Below, one piece after another: positions 34,227 to 43,493 of a stretch of 64,000 nucleotides of DNA. Every line of letters begins with the position of its first letter. The stretch's first letter is position 1. The notes beneath the pieces are model-generated. The model searched no databases. It was given only the letters and a program-made list of their open reading frames with translations, and was not told the DNA's origin. Origin of the DNA: DAIDKA01 sp036521075 (GTDB lineage Bacteria; Pseudomonadota; Gammaproteobacteria; Steroidobacterales; Steroidobacteraceae); the NCBI GenBank assembly GCA_036521075.1, contig DATDIL010000135.1:1-64000 (forward strand), written 5' to 3'. The translations under genes and the position numbers were made by a program.

Positions 34227-36425
34227 ATGATGACCAACCGATACGGCTCAGTGTTCCTTACAATCGTTCCACTGGCATTGGCAGGGGCCGCGCACGCCGC
34301 CGACGCCGGCCCGAGTACGTCGACCACGGCCGCTCCCGTTGAGGAGATCGTGATCCAGACTTCGCGCGACAAGGGCGATTACCGCGTCGATATCCTCGAT
34401 TCAATCGGACCCCTGGGCAGTACACCGATCGTCGACGTGCCTTACTCGATCTCCGTGCTGCCTTCGGACCTGATCGAGAACACCCAGGCGGTCGATTTCA
34501 AGGAAGTCTCCAAGTACATGCCGCTGGTGTCATACCAGGAGCAGCAGGGTCCGGACATCCTGCGGCCGATGACGCGTGGCATGCAGGGGGGCAACTTCCA
34601 GAACACCAAGATCGACGGCATGCAGGTCTTCTTCACCGGCATCACATCGATGGAGCAGTTCGACCAGATCGAGGTCGTCAGCGGTGCGGCCGGTTCGCTG
34701 TACGGGCCGGCGCCGCCCTCCGGCATGTTCAACTTCGTCACCAAACGATCCACGGACTATGACCTGCGCGAACTTACGGCGACGTACGTCAGCGACAGTC
34801 TCGGGACGGCGAAGGCCGACATGGGCGGCAAGCTCGATCCGGGAGGCATCATCAGCTATCGCCTGAACGCGCTGTACGGCAGTGGCGACGGCTTCGTCGA
34901 TGAGAGCCACGAGCGCCGCACGCTGGCCGACCTGGGCGTGGACGTACATCCCTGGGAGCACACCGTGTTGCAGCTGAACTACAGCAGCAACGTGCTCGAT
35001 GTCACGGGCTTTCCCGGCTGGTTCACCTATGCGGACGCACCGCAGAAGAATGGTCAATACACCGTGTTGCCGCCGGCGCCGGATCCGCAGCGGCTCGGCT
35101 ATGGCCAGTCGTATGCTGGCGTGTACCTGCGCACCATCATCGGCGAGGCGCGCCTCAAGCAGGATCTGGGCGACAACTGGCATCTGGTGGCCGGTATCCT
35201 CAATCAGGACGTCCAGCGCGACATCGACACGGCCGTCAACAATCTCACATCGAACGCCGGTGCCTACACGACGTCGTTTGGTAGCGGCTTCGCGCCCCGC
35301 TTCCTGATGACCAGCGATGTCGCATACCTGAACGGTAGTTTCGATTCCTGGGGCATCGGACATGACCTGAGCTTCGGCTCGGCCGGTTATCGCGCCTCAT
35401 CCTACTCGCCCATCACCGCCGCCACCGCCGCCGGTCTATTGCTGGGTACCGCCAGCGTCGATGTCCCTGCGGTCTACCCCGAGCCTTACCAGGGTCCGCC
35501 GCTTGTGAGCACGAGGTTTATCTACGACTCGTCGGATGCCTACCAGCAGGGCTTCAATCTCAACGATACCCTGAAGTTCAGCGACTACTGGTTGTTGCAC
35601 GTCGGCGCCAGCCAGGACTGGTTCCACACCAACAATTTCAACAACAAGAGCGTGCCGACCACCCAGTACAGCAACCATGGCATAAGCCCCACGGGCAGCC
35701 TCATCTTCAAGCCTGCCTCAAACATGTCGGTATACGCTACCTACACCAACAGCCTGCAGGCCGGTGATCTGGCTCCGGCGGGTACCGTCAATGCGGGAGA
35801 CAGTCTCGCGCCTTATCGCAGCAAGCAGTACGAGGTCGGGTACAAGGCGGACTTCGCCACGATCAACTTCACCGCCGCATTGTTCGACCTGGAGCGTCCC
35901 TTCGCCAACGTCAACCCGCTCGATAACACGTTCGAGATTACCGGCACTCAGGTCAACAAGGGCTTGGAACTGTCCGCGGTCGGCGAAGTCCTCACCGGGC
36001 TGACGATGTATGGCGGCATCACGCTGCTGAATTCCATTCTCGAAGACACGCCGCTGGCCTCCACCAACGACAAGCTGTATGTCGGCACGCCGAAGGTCAA
36101 GGGCAACGTGCTGTTTGAGTACCACGTGCCGCGAATTCCGGGGCTGGTAGCGACCTTCGACTACCAGTTCTCGGGGCCGCGACCTGGCGATGACGCCAAT
36201 CAGTTCCAGGCGGCGGGTTACAATCTGTTCGACGTCGGGGCCCGCTATACGAGCAGGATGTGGGGCACACCGGTTGCCTGGCGCCTGGCGGTGGACAATG
36301 TGACCGACCGGCACTACTGGTCCACCATCGGACCCAGCAACATCACGGGTGCAAACACCGGCAATCTGGTTGCGCACGTCGGCGCGCCGCGCACGCTGGA
36401 GGCTTCGGTCACCGTCAAACTGTAA
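34227..36425 (+). CDS. TonB-dependent siderophore-type outer-membrane receptor
   Basis: 732-residue TonB-dependent receptor of the FhuA/FpvA-like group. ATG 34227 (or 34230) gives a signal peptide ending AGAAHAAD. A TonB-box-like EEIVIQTSRDKG precedes the plug domain (about 60-190: TPIVDVPYSISVLPSDLIEN, ILRPMTRGMQGGNFQNTKIDG, VVSGAAGSLYGPAPPSGMFN). The 22-strand barrel includes the siderophore-receptor motifs YRSKQYEVGYKADF and WRLAVDNVTDRHYW. There is no STN signalling domain. The protein ends VTVKL instead of the usual terminal Phe. No siderophore synthesis, TonB or ABC importer genes are adjacent. The ~295 bp upstream, shared with dcp, contain no gene. Confidence 0.88.
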   Translation: MMTNRYGSVFLTIVPLALAGAAHAADAGPSTSTTAAPVEEIVIQTSRDKGDYRVDILDSIGPLGSTPIVDVPYSISVLPSDLIENTQAVDFKEVSKYMPLVSYQEQQGPDILRPMTRGMQGGNFQNTKIDGMQVFFTGITSMEQFDQIEVVSGAAGSLYGPAPPSGMFNFVTKRSTDYDLRELTATYVSDSLGTAKADMGGKLDPGGIISYRLNALYGSGDGFVDESHERRTLADLGVDVHPWEHTVLQLNYSSNVLDVTGFPGWFTYADAPQKNGQYTVLPPAPDPQRLGYGQSYAGVYLRTIIGEARLKQDLGDNWHLVAGILNQDVQRDIDTAVNNLTSNAGAYTTSFGSGFAPRFLMTSDVAYLNGSFDSWGIGHDLSFGSAGYRASSYSPITAATAAGLLLGTASVDVPAVYPEPYQGPPLVSTRFIYDSSDAYQQGFNLNDTLKFSDYWLLHVGASQDWFHTNNFNNKSVPTTQYSNHGISPTGSLIFKPASNMSVYATYTNSLQAGDLAPAGTVNAGDSLAPYRSKQYEVGYKADFATINFTAALFDLERPFANVNPLDNTFEITGTQVNKGLELSAVGEVLTGLTMYGGITLLNSILEDTPLASTNDKLYVGTPKVKGNVLFEYHVPRIPGLVATFDYQFSGPRPGDDANQFQAAGYNLFDVGARYTSRMWGTPVAWRLAVDNVTDRHYWSTIGPSNITGANTGNLVAHVGAPRTLEASVTVKL

Positions 36426-36497
36426 GGGCACGCGCCAGGACGCCCCCGTACGTCTCCCGTCGCTGGCTATCCGCGCCGGACGCGATACATTACGTAG

Positions 36498-37682
36498 GTG
36501 GATCTACCGAAAGTAGCCAAAACGGGTCTCCCGACGCCATTCGTGCCGCCGCGCGCGCGAAGGAGCCGGGCGCCGCAAGGAAAGCTCGGCCTGCACCTTC
36601 GATACGCGTTCGAGCCGGGGGAGCAGTGCGGCGCGGAAGTCCACAACGCGCTCTTTGATCTACTGGCGGCAGTCACGCAGGGCGGATCGATACGCCATGC
36701 CGCCAAGCTGCTGAATTCCTCGTACCGACATGTATGGGATTCGCTGCGCAAATGGGAGGCCATTCTGGGTGAGCCCCTGGTCATCTGGTCGCAGGGAAGG
36801 AAGGCACGTCCTACCGAATTCGCCGAGCGGCTTGCCTGGGCGGAGCGTCGGGCACGAATCAGAATGCAACCGCATATCGAAGCCTTGCGCTCCGATCTGG
36901 AGCGCGTCCTCATCGATGCGCGGGATGATCGTGATCAACTGCTCACGCTCCGGGCCAGCCACGACCTCGCGCTGCCCGTTCTGCAGCAGCACGCCGCCAG
37001 GGCCGTGAATCTGCACCTGAATATCGGGTTTCAGGGCAGCGTCGACGCATTGCGCGCCCTCAACGACCGGCAGTGTCATGTGGCAGGTTTCCACGTTCCC
37101 GCATTGCCCGGCGGTGCGCCGATCTTCGCCAACGCGCTGAAACCATGGCTCAAGCCCAAGCTTCATAGGCTGATCGCCTGTTCCAGGCGCACGCAAGGAG
37201 TGATGGTGCGCAAGGAGCACGCGGCGCTCATTCATGAATTTCCGGACCTCGTGCGTCATCGTTTGCGCTTTGTGAATCGCCAGCCGGGGTCCGGTACCCG
37301 CATGCTCGTGGATCATCTTTTTCACGAGCATGCCATTGCGCCGGGGACTGTGCTGGGGGAGGTCGAACATATCGAGAATACCCATGTCTCTGTTGCGCTT
37401 TGCGTGGCAAGTGGCGTGGTCGACGCAGGCGTTGGCATCGAAGCGGCCGCATTGCAATTCGGCCTGCATTTCGTGCCTGTGGTTGAAGAGAATTACTTTC
37501 TTGCCTGCCTCGCTCCGAATATCGATCACCCGGCGGTCGATCGTTTACGAGAGCTTCTCGCAGGACCTCGATGGCGCGCGATTCTGGCGGATCTTCCGGG
37601 CTATCGGTCCCCGGACGCCCCGGGCAGCGTGCTGATGATAGAGAAGGTTTTTCCCTGGTGGCGCCACACAACGCGCGGTTGA
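36498..37682 (+). CDS. ModE-like HTH regulator with PBP-like ligand domain
   Basis: 394-residue transcription factor. The ModE/LysR-like winged helix is at about residues 45-115 (LFDLLAAVTQGGSIRHAAKL, YRHVWDSLRKWEAILGEPLV). A periplasmic-binding-protein-like domain follows at about 150-375 (LRASHDLALPVLQQ, VNRQPGSGTRMLVDHLF, TGV-like CVASGVVDAGVGIEAAALQF). This domain order is found in proteins annotated as molybdate-dependent regulators, where the second domain resembles the MoeA/PBP_like module. The start is GTG 36498. No molybdate transport or Mo-enzyme gene is in the window, so the ligand and targets are open. It is also rich in Arg near the N-terminus. Confidence 0.75.
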   Translation: MDLPKVAKTGLPTPFVPPRARRSRAPQGKLGLHLRYAFEPGEQCGAEVHNALFDLLAAVTQGGSIRHAAKLLNSSYRHVWDSLRKWEAILGEPLVIWSQGRKARPTEFAERLAWAERRARIRMQPHIEALRSDLERVLIDARDDRDQLLTLRASHDLALPVLQQHAARAVNLHLNIGFQGSVDALRALNDRQCHVAGFHVPALPGGAPIFANALKPWLKPKLHRLIACSRRTQGVMVRKEHAALIHEFPDLVRHRLRFVNRQPGSGTRMLVDHLFHEHAIAPGTVLGEVEHIENTHVSVALCVASGVVDAGVGIEAAALQFGLHFVPVVEENYFLACLAPNIDHPAVDRLRELLAGPRWRAILADLPGYRSPDAPGSVLMIEKVFPWWRHTTRG

Positions 37683-37792
37683 TGCGCAATACGACATCCG
37701 CTACCGCAACGCTCCCGATATCCTCGGCGCGCCGGCAATACTCCAGTACACTCCCACTCGCATTTATTTCCCTATGCCAGGAGTCCAGGGAC

Positions 37793-38143
37793 GTGCCGAA
37801 GGTTTTCCATGGCGTTCACCCGCTCATCTTCCTGCTGATCGCGACCCTACTTGAAGTGAGTGGCGACGCCGTCGTCCGCATTGGAATCTACAACCATGCC
37901 GGCGCCATTCGGCTGGCATGGTTCGTTGGCGGGGCATTCCTGCTGTTTGGCTACGGATTATTTGTCAATCTCGCGCCGCTGGAATTCGGCCGCTTGGTTG
38001 GGCTCTACATCGCGACGCTGTTCGTCGTGTGGCAAGTGATTAACTACGTCGTCTTTCGAACCTCACCGACCGTGCCGATAATGCTCGGTGGCACGCTGAT
38101 AATCATCGGCGGTGCGATCACCACGTTCTGGAAACCCTCATAG
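37793..38143 (+). CDS. Small four-TM membrane protein, SMR-like size
   Basis: 116-residue protein with four predicted TM helices (PLIFLLIATLLEVSG, LAWFVGGAFLLFGYGLFV, RLVGLYIATLFVVWQVINYVV, IMLGGTLIIIGGAITTFW). An acidic residue in TM1 (LLEVSGD) recalls Glu14 of small multidrug resistance proteins, but the rest does not clearly match EmrE. I start it at GTG 37793 with GGAG/AGGG upstream; the open frame extends further but into the regulator gene. Function unknown; proton-coupled export is one guess from the TM1 glutamate. Confidence 0.65.
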   Translation: MPKVFHGVHPLIFLLIATLLEVSGDAVVRIGIYNHAGAIRLAWFVGGAFLLFGYGLFVNLAPLEFGRLVGLYIATLFVVWQVINYVVFRTSPTVPIMLGGTLIIIGGAITTFWKPS

Positions 38144-38159
38144 CGCCAACGGCGGTGGG

Positions 38160-38582
38160 CTATTCGCCTGCAGTCACGGTGGGCTGGTCAGGGCCGCTGC
38201 GCGTGTCACGGCGCTGTATCAGTGCCAGCACCGCCGCAGCGGAGAAATTCAACTGACGCGCCTCGGCCAAAAGCGCATCGATTCGCTGCTCGACGATGCG
38301 GTGCCGCTCCCGATCCACTTTGTCGGCCTGTTCGAATGAGACGAAGGTGCCAAAGCCGCGGCGTTTGTGAACTACGCCCGCCCCCTCCAGTTCCTCATAC
38401 GCCTTCGCGATGGTGTTCGGCGCAACGTTGAGCTCCAGCGCCATGGCGCGAATGGACGGCAATGCCGCATCAGGTTCAAGCACCCCCGAGGCCACCTGGT
38501 AGTGAATCTGAGTGACGATCTGTCGATAGATCGGTACTCCATCGACGAGGTTGATTGCTATCTGCACGCGGCCGGGCAGCAT
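38160..38582 (-). CDS. GntR/YtrA-type regulator of the ABC operon
   Basis: 140-residue regulator. The winged helix is at about residues 10-80 (PIYRQIVTQIHYQVASGVLE, LPSIRAMALELNVAPNTIAKAYEELEGAG) followed by a short C-terminal helical tail, the YtrA subfamily layout. YtrA regulators are almost always encoded with ABC transporters. It is the last gene of the leftward operon, 6 bp after the permease stop, with GAAGG before ATG 38582. A second regulator (BlaI type) heads the same operon. Confidence 0.88.
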   Translation of the reverse strand: MLPGRVQIAINLVDGVPIYRQIVTQIHYQVASGVLEPDAALPSIRAMALELNVAPNTIAKAYEELEGAGVVHKRRGFGTFVSFEQADKVDRERHRIVEQRIDALLAEARQLNFSAAAVLALIQRRDTRSGPDQPTVTAGE

Positions 38583-38588
38583 CAGCCT

Positions 38589-41006
38589 TCACTCGTAGCG
38601 CAGCGCCAGCGCCGGCGTTGCCCGGGCGGCGACCAAGGCCTGGCTGCAGACGGTGGCGAGCGCGATGGACACGGCCAGCGCGCTGGCCAGCACGAACACC
38701 AGCGGGTCCAGATTCACGTGATAGGCAAATCCCTCGAGCCATCGGCGCATGAGGATCCAGGCAACGGGCCACGCGATAAGGTTCGCGATCAGCACCGGCC
38801 GCGCGAACTGCCAGCTGATGAAGCGCAGGATGTCCAGGCGGCTCGCGCCCATGCATTTGCGCACGCCGATCTCCCGCGTGCGCCTTTCGGCGGCGAATAC
38901 GGCAAGTCCCAGCAGGCCGAGCGCAGCCACGGCCAAAGCTACCGCAGAAAATGCCGCGAACAGGCTCGACTGACGCAATACGTCCGTGTAGGTGTCGTTC
39001 ATGAGCTGGTCGAGGAACCGGCCCCCGATTACGGGTAGCCCGTTGGTGGTCTTCTTCCACTGCGTCTCGAGCATTCGCATCGTTGCCGGAATCGTCTTTC
39101 CGTCGAGCTTCAGCACCAGCGCGAAACTCGTCTGCGGATCGATAAAGTACGCAGTCGGTTCGATCAGGTGGCGAATCGAGCCCACGCTGAAGTCCGGGAC
39201 GACACCGACGATCTGCGAGGGCTGCGATTCTAGAAAGCCATACCCGCCTTTGATCACACCCTGGCGACTCCAGAAACGGGTCTTGCCTACGGCGTCCTTC
39301 GGATTCGCATATCCGAGCGCCCGTGCGGCGGACTCATTGAGGATGATCGAGGGATTGGTGGTCGCCCCCGCCTGCCGCAGCACGTTGTCTTCGCCGTGCT
39401 GCGCGTCGAACAGGCGGCCAGCCAAAGGTTCGATTCCGAACATGGCGAAGAAGTCTGTGTCGACGGGCCCCGCGTTCATATTGAGTGTGCCCCCATTCTG
39501 CAGGGCGAAGGCGGAGGCGCCGCGGTCCGTGCCCATTGCCGAAGCGGAAGTGCAGGCCGCTGAACGGACTCCGGGGATGCGACGGGCGACATCCTGAAAG
39601 GCCATGAGCGCACACGGGGCTCCCATGACGAAAATCTGGTCGCCGGGAACACGTAACTGATCTTCAATGGCGAACCGCGCCTGACGATGAATGGTCAGTG
39701 TCGCGATAATCAGGGCGACCAGCGTTCCGAACTGCAGCACGACCAGTGCCTGACGCAGGCGACCCGGTCCGTCTGGCAGCGACAGCACACCATTGAGCAC
39801 TGTGGCGGGACGGAACAGCGATAGCACGATGGCCGGGTAAGCACTGGCAGCGAGCGACACAGTCAGCCATACGGCCACTATGCTCGCGCCGAGCGCAGGA
39901 TCACGCACGAAGTCAAAACTGATCTGTCGTTGCAGGAAGGCATTGAATCCAGGCAGCGCCAGGTCAACTGCAAGTATCGCAACGCCCAGGGCGAGTCCGC
40001 CATAGAACAGGCACTCCCCCAGAAACTGCACGATAATCTGGCCCCGGGTCGCACCAACGGCCTTGCGCACGGCGACCTCCGCGGCGCGGCGCGCCGCACG
40101 CGCCGTCATCATGCTCACGAAGTTGCTGCCCGCGACGAACAGGATCAGCGCTCCGATGACGATGAACGCATCTACGGTTCGCCGGTCGGACGGCGTGGCC
40201 ATGTCCGCGACGCTGGGGGGGAGAAAGTGGACGTCCGGCAGGGCTACCAGATTCAGCTCGATCATCTTCCAGGCGGGCTGGCCGCCAATGACCTCAGAAA
40301 CGTGCCGTTTGACGAAATCCGGCAGGCGGGCACGCAGTTTCTGCATGTCCGTGCCAGGACGCAGCCGAACGTAGGTCAGGGCGTTGGCCCCCTCATCCGC
40401 GTGTTCACCGACCGTGGATGCGACGATGTCGAAGCGGAAATGGGTGTTGGACGGCAGGTTCTCGATGACGGCGCCGATCTGCAGCGTCTTCACGCTGCCG
40501 ACCCCAAACTCGACGGATTCGCCGACCACACCTTCACGGCCGAAGAGCTGGCGCGCGAAGCGCCGCGTGATGACGAGCCTGTCCGGCTTGGCCAGTGCGG
40601 CGTTGACATCGCCTGCCAGCACCTTCGGCGGGAACATCTGGAAGAAGTTCGGATCGGCGCTGCGGACGTTCGCCCAGACCGAGACGTCGTGGTGTTTTAT
40701 GTACCCTTGGCGGAGCCCGAGCCGGGTCACGGCTTCCACTTCGGGAAAATCCAGCTTCATCGCAGGGCCGAACCGCGCATCTGCTGCTCCCAGCGAGGTG
40801 CGGGTGGCGCCATTGATGTCCATGGACAGGCGGAAAGTTCGCTCGGCATGCGGGTACATGCGGTCGTAACTGAGCTCGTCGCGCACGAACAGTCCGATCA
40901 GAATGGCCGCGGTAAAGCCGAGCGCCAGCCCGAGGATGTTGATAGCAGCGTAGGCGCGATTACGGAACAGATTGTGCAGCGCCGCGGCCAGGTAGTTGCG
41001 CCACAT
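38589..41006 (-). CDS. MacB/FtsX-type ABC permease
   Basis: 805-residue permease with the MacB_PCD + FtsX architecture twice over: TM1 near residue 20 (INILGLALGFTAAILIGLFV) followed by a ~230-residue periplasmic domain, three TMs near 280-400 (FIVIGALILFVAGSNFVSMM, ARRAAEVAVRKAVGATRGQI), then a second TM-periplasmic-3TM set. It ends VCSQALVAARATPALALRYE, typical of the family. ATG 41006 follows the ATPase stop by 4 bp. With the upstream ATPase and HlyD protein it forms a tripartite-type macrolide/peptide exporter or signalling mechanotransmitter. No TolC gene is beside it. Confidence 0.88.
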   Translation of the reverse strand: MWRNYLAAALHNLFRNRAYAAINILGLALGFTAAILIGLFVRDELSYDRMYPHAERTFRLSMDINGATRTSLGAADARFGPAMKLDFPEVEAVTRLGLRQGYIKHHDVSVWANVRSADPNFFQMFPPKVLAGDVNAALAKPDRLVITRRFARQLFGREGVVGESVEFGVGSVKTLQIGAVIENLPSNTHFRFDIVASTVGEHADEGANALTYVRLRPGTDMQKLRARLPDFVKRHVSEVIGGQPAWKMIELNLVALPDVHFLPPSVADMATPSDRRTVDAFIVIGALILFVAGSNFVSMMTARAARRAAEVAVRKAVGATRGQIIVQFLGECLFYGGLALGVAILAVDLALPGFNAFLQRQISFDFVRDPALGASIVAVWLTVSLAASAYPAIVLSLFRPATVLNGVLSLPDGPGRLRQALVVLQFGTLVALIIATLTIHRQARFAIEDQLRVPGDQIFVMGAPCALMAFQDVARRIPGVRSAACTSASAMGTDRGASAFALQNGGTLNMNAGPVDTDFFAMFGIEPLAGRLFDAQHGEDNVLRQAGATTNPSIILNESAARALGYANPKDAVGKTRFWSRQGVIKGGYGFLESQPSQIVGVVPDFSVGSIRHLIEPTAYFIDPQTSFALVLKLDGKTIPATMRMLETQWKKTTNGLPVIGGRFLDQLMNDTYTDVLRQSSLFAAFSAVALAVAALGLLGLAVFAAERRTREIGVRKCMGASRLDILRFISWQFARPVLIANLIAWPVAWILMRRWLEGFAYHVNLDPLVFVLASALAVSIALATVCSQALVAARATPALALRYE

Positions 41007-41010
41007 GTTG

Positions 41011-41685
41011 TTACAGCTCCGTTTCGTCGATGAACCGACCATCGAGCATTTGCATGACCCGATCGGCCCGACGCGCATGCACTTGCGAGTGTGTCACCAT
41101 GACAATGGTGGTGCCGCTCTTGGCGACACCCGAGAGCATGTCCATCACGGCGTCACCATTGGCGCTGTCCAGGTTGCCGGTCGGTTCGTCGGCGAAAATG
41201 ACCTTGGGGTCGGAGACCAGCGCGCGGGCCACGGCAACGCGCTGTTGCTGCCCACCGGAGAGCTGCTTGGGCATGTGTTTTGCGCGGTGCGCCAGGCCTA
41301 CCCGCTCCAGGGCGTCGGCCACGCGCCTGCGCCGTTCCGGCCCCGGCACGCGCCGGTAGATGAGTGCCACCTCGACATTCTGCGCGACGTTGAGGTCATC
41401 GATGAGATTGAAGTTCTGGAACACAAAGCCGATGCCCGCCCGGCGGCGCAGTGTCAGATCCTCCTCCGGGCATTTTGCGATGTCCTCGCCCATGAACCAG
41501 TAACTGCCCGCCGTGGGGGAGTCGATCAGACCCAGAATATTCAGCAGCGTCGACTTGCCGCAGCCGGAGGGACCCATGATGGCGAGAAACTCGCCCTGCG
41601 GGACTTCCAGCGACAGATCGTCAAGTGCCGCGGTCTGCAGGTCGGCGGCCCGAAAGACCTTCGAGATGTGTTCGAGCTTGAGCAT
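41011..41685 (-). CDS. MacB/LolD-type ABC ATPase
   Basis: 224-residue ATPase: Walker A GPSGCGKST, Q-loop FVFQNFNLI, signature LSGGQQQRVAVARAL, Walker B VIFADEPTGNLD, switch His in MVTHSQVHA. The short length and the ADEPTGNLD string are diagnostic of the LolD/MacB/FtsE branch. It lies 4 bp before the permease and 11 bp after the HlyD stop. Confidence 0.93.
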   Translation of the reverse strand: MLKLEHISKVFRAADLQTAALDDLSLEVPQGEFLAIMGPSGCGKSTLLNILGLIDSPTAGSYWFMGEDIAKCPEEDLTLRRRAGIGFVFQNFNLIDDLNVAQNVEVALIYRRVPGPERRRRVADALERVGLAHRAKHMPKQLSGGQQQRVAVARALVSDPKVIFADEPTGNLDSANGDAVMDMLSGVAKSGTTIVMVTHSQVHARRADRVMQMLDGRFIDETEL

Positions 41686-41696
41686 GGCTATCCCTT

Positions 41697-43022
41697 TTAA
41701 TCGGTGAGGATGAGGCGGTCCGCGCGGTCGAGACCGGTATAGTCGGAGATCACCACCCGCTCGCCATCGGCGAGACCGCTGAGAATTTCAAGCTGTTCGG
41801 ACGTGCGTCGGCCAACCTTGATCTGGCGTCGCTGTGCCGACTTCCCGTCGCTCGCCACAACGAAAATCCAATTGCCGCCCGTGCGTTCCAGGAAGGGCCC
41901 AACCGGCACGATGCGGGCGGGTGTATCGCCGCCGAGCTGCAGGCGGCCCTGAACGGACTCACCGGAGACGAGATTGCGGGGACTGGGGTCCGCGATATCA
42001 AGATCGATCGAAAACTGGCCATTTTTGACCTGCGGCGAGACCCGGTGCACGCTCACTTTCACCGCCTTGCCATCGATGTCCATGATCGCGGACTGTCCGG
42101 TGCGTACCCGGGCAAGATAGTACTCGTCGATATCGGCGGAAAGCTTCATGCCGGACGCGGGGGTCACTTCCGCTAGACGCTCGCCGGGGTTGCGCAATTC
42201 GCCCACCTTCAGGTCAATCGCGGTGACCACTCCGGTAACCGGTGCACGAATGATCAGCGCGGCGAGTTTGCCCTCCACGACATCGAGGTTGGCCCGCAGG
42301 CTGTGCAGCTGGTGCTGAATGTCCGGCAGCAGGCGGTCGCGCAGTTCCGATTGGCGCCTGGAACTCGCCGCCTGGATCGGTTGCAGGCGGCGGTAGTACG
42401 CCAGCTCGTCCACCACATCATCGCGGTCCTCCCGCGAGGTCGCCCCTCCGGCAACCAGGGCTTCGCGGCGTGCGGCGGAGCGGGTGAGCTTGCCCAGGTT
42501 GTAATCGATCTCGGCGAGCGCCCGATTGTTGGCGAGGTCATTCTGCTCAAGGGCGATTTCATTCTGCTGCAGCTGCGACATGGCCTGGTTCAACTGCGAT
42601 TCCTGCTGGATGACCGACAGCGCCAGGTTGGTATTACTGAGTTCGATGAGGGGCTGACCCTGTTGAACTTGGTCGCCCAGCTCAACCAGTACCCTATCGA
42701 CGCGGCCGCCATCGATCGCATCGATATACAACGTTTCGCGCGGCTCGACCTGTGCCCGAAGGGGGATGAGGTCGTGGAAGATTCCCGGCTCAACTGCCGC
42801 CACGTTCAGCTGTGCCTGCTTTACCCGCAGCGTCTTTTCGCCGGAACCTGCGATCAGGCGCACGCCGATTAGCATCACGAGCAGCGCAGCCAGCATTCCC
42901 GCGCCGAGCTTCACCGCCATCGGCCACTGCGCCGGCGACCAGGGATTGCGTGGCGCAGGGCTATCCATCCCGCGCCTTGCGGTCTGGGCGGTTGCGGAGA
43001 CCTCGATGGGAGAAAGCACCAT
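41697..43022 (-). CDS. HlyD/MacA-family periplasmic adaptor
   Basis: 441-residue membrane-fusion protein. A single TM (AVKLGAGMLAALLVMLIGVRL, about 35-55) is followed by the split lipoyl/barrel-sandwich domain (VDRVLVELGDQVQQGQPLIE and later IIRAPVTGVVTAIDLKVGEL), a long coiled-coil hairpin between them (about 140-265), and a C-terminal beta-barrel with FLERTGGNWIFVV. ATG 43022, 21 bp downstream of the blaI-type gene. It would connect the MacB-like permease to an outer-membrane channel encoded elsewhere. Confidence 0.9.
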   Translation of the reverse strand: MVLSPIEVSATAQTARRGMDSPAPRNPWSPAQWPMAVKLGAGMLAALLVMLIGVRLIAGSGEKTLRVKQAQLNVAAVEPGIFHDLIPLRAQVEPRETLYIDAIDGGRVDRVLVELGDQVQQGQPLIELSNTNLALSVIQQESQLNQAMSQLQQNEIALEQNDLANNRALAEIDYNLGKLTRSAARREALVAGGATSREDRDDVVDELAYYRRLQPIQAASSRRQSELRDRLLPDIQHQLHSLRANLDVVEGKLAALIIRAPVTGVVTAIDLKVGELRNPGERLAEVTPASGMKLSADIDEYYLARVRTGQSAIMDIDGKAVKVSVHRVSPQVKNGQFSIDLDIADPSPRNLVSGESVQGRLQLGGDTPARIVPVGPFLERTGGNWIFVVASDGKSAQRRQIKVGRRTSEQLEILSGLADGERVVISDYTGLDRADRLILTD

Positions 43023-43042
43023 TGTTGCGCCGTGGCCAGGGC

Positions 43043-43411
43043 TTAGCGCATCGGGCGCCTGAGCCGGCCTGCGATGGCTGCGAGTTGTTTGGGCTCGACG
43101 AGCGTGGCATCGACGAGCGCCTGCAGTGCGCGCTCGACGGAGCCGCCGCAGAATCGATCGAGAATGCCCCGCACCGCATCGGCCGCCGCGCTGGCCGCCG
43201 ACTCAGTGGAGCGGTAGATGAAGGTTCCCGCCTCCACGGTGTGCGTGAGATAACCCTTTTCTTCCAGACGCCGCAGCACCGTGCGAATCGTCGCGTCCTT
43301 CAGCTGCCGGGTGACCTTGCGACGCACTTCCGCCGCGGTCATCGCGCCTCCCGCCCAGAGAATGGTGAGGATTTCGTGCTCGAGATCACCAAGAGGAGGG
43401 AGGCTGCTCAT
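43043..43411 (-). CDS. BlaI/MecI-family repressor heading the ABC operon
   Basis: 122-residue winged-helix repressor. The start MSSLPPLGDLEHEILTILWA and the HTH AAEVRRKVTRQLKDATIRTV match BlaI/MecI, as does the dimerisation tail. These repressors normally partner with a BlaR1/MecR1 (M56 peptidase) sensor that cleaves them; no such gene is present. ATG 43411 is preceded at 16 bp by a perfect palindrome, so the gene is probably autoregulated together with the downstream HlyD-ABC-FtsX genes. Confidence 0.88.
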   Translation of the reverse strand: MSSLPPLGDLEHEILTILWAGGAMTAAEVRRKVTRQLKDATIRTVLRRLEEKGYLTHTVEAGTFIYRSTESAASAAADAVRGILDRFCGGSVERALQALVDATLVEPKQLAAIAGRLRRPMR

Positions 43412-43426
43412 AGTGTGACTCTCAGT

Positions 43427-43441
43427 AACATGTGACATGTT
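43427..43441. promoter_or_regulatory. BlaI-type operator (15-bp palindrome)
   Basis: AACATGT-G-ACATGTT is a perfect inverted repeat with a one-base centre, located 16-30 bp upstream of the repressor's ATG. BlaI/MecI operators are palindromes with TACA/TGTA-type half sites (ACATGT here). Position and symmetry support autoregulation. Confidence 0.6.
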
Positions 43442-43493
43442 GTAGCACATTTTGGCACAGGAGGGCAACACGATCGCCCGCGGCATGCAGTCC

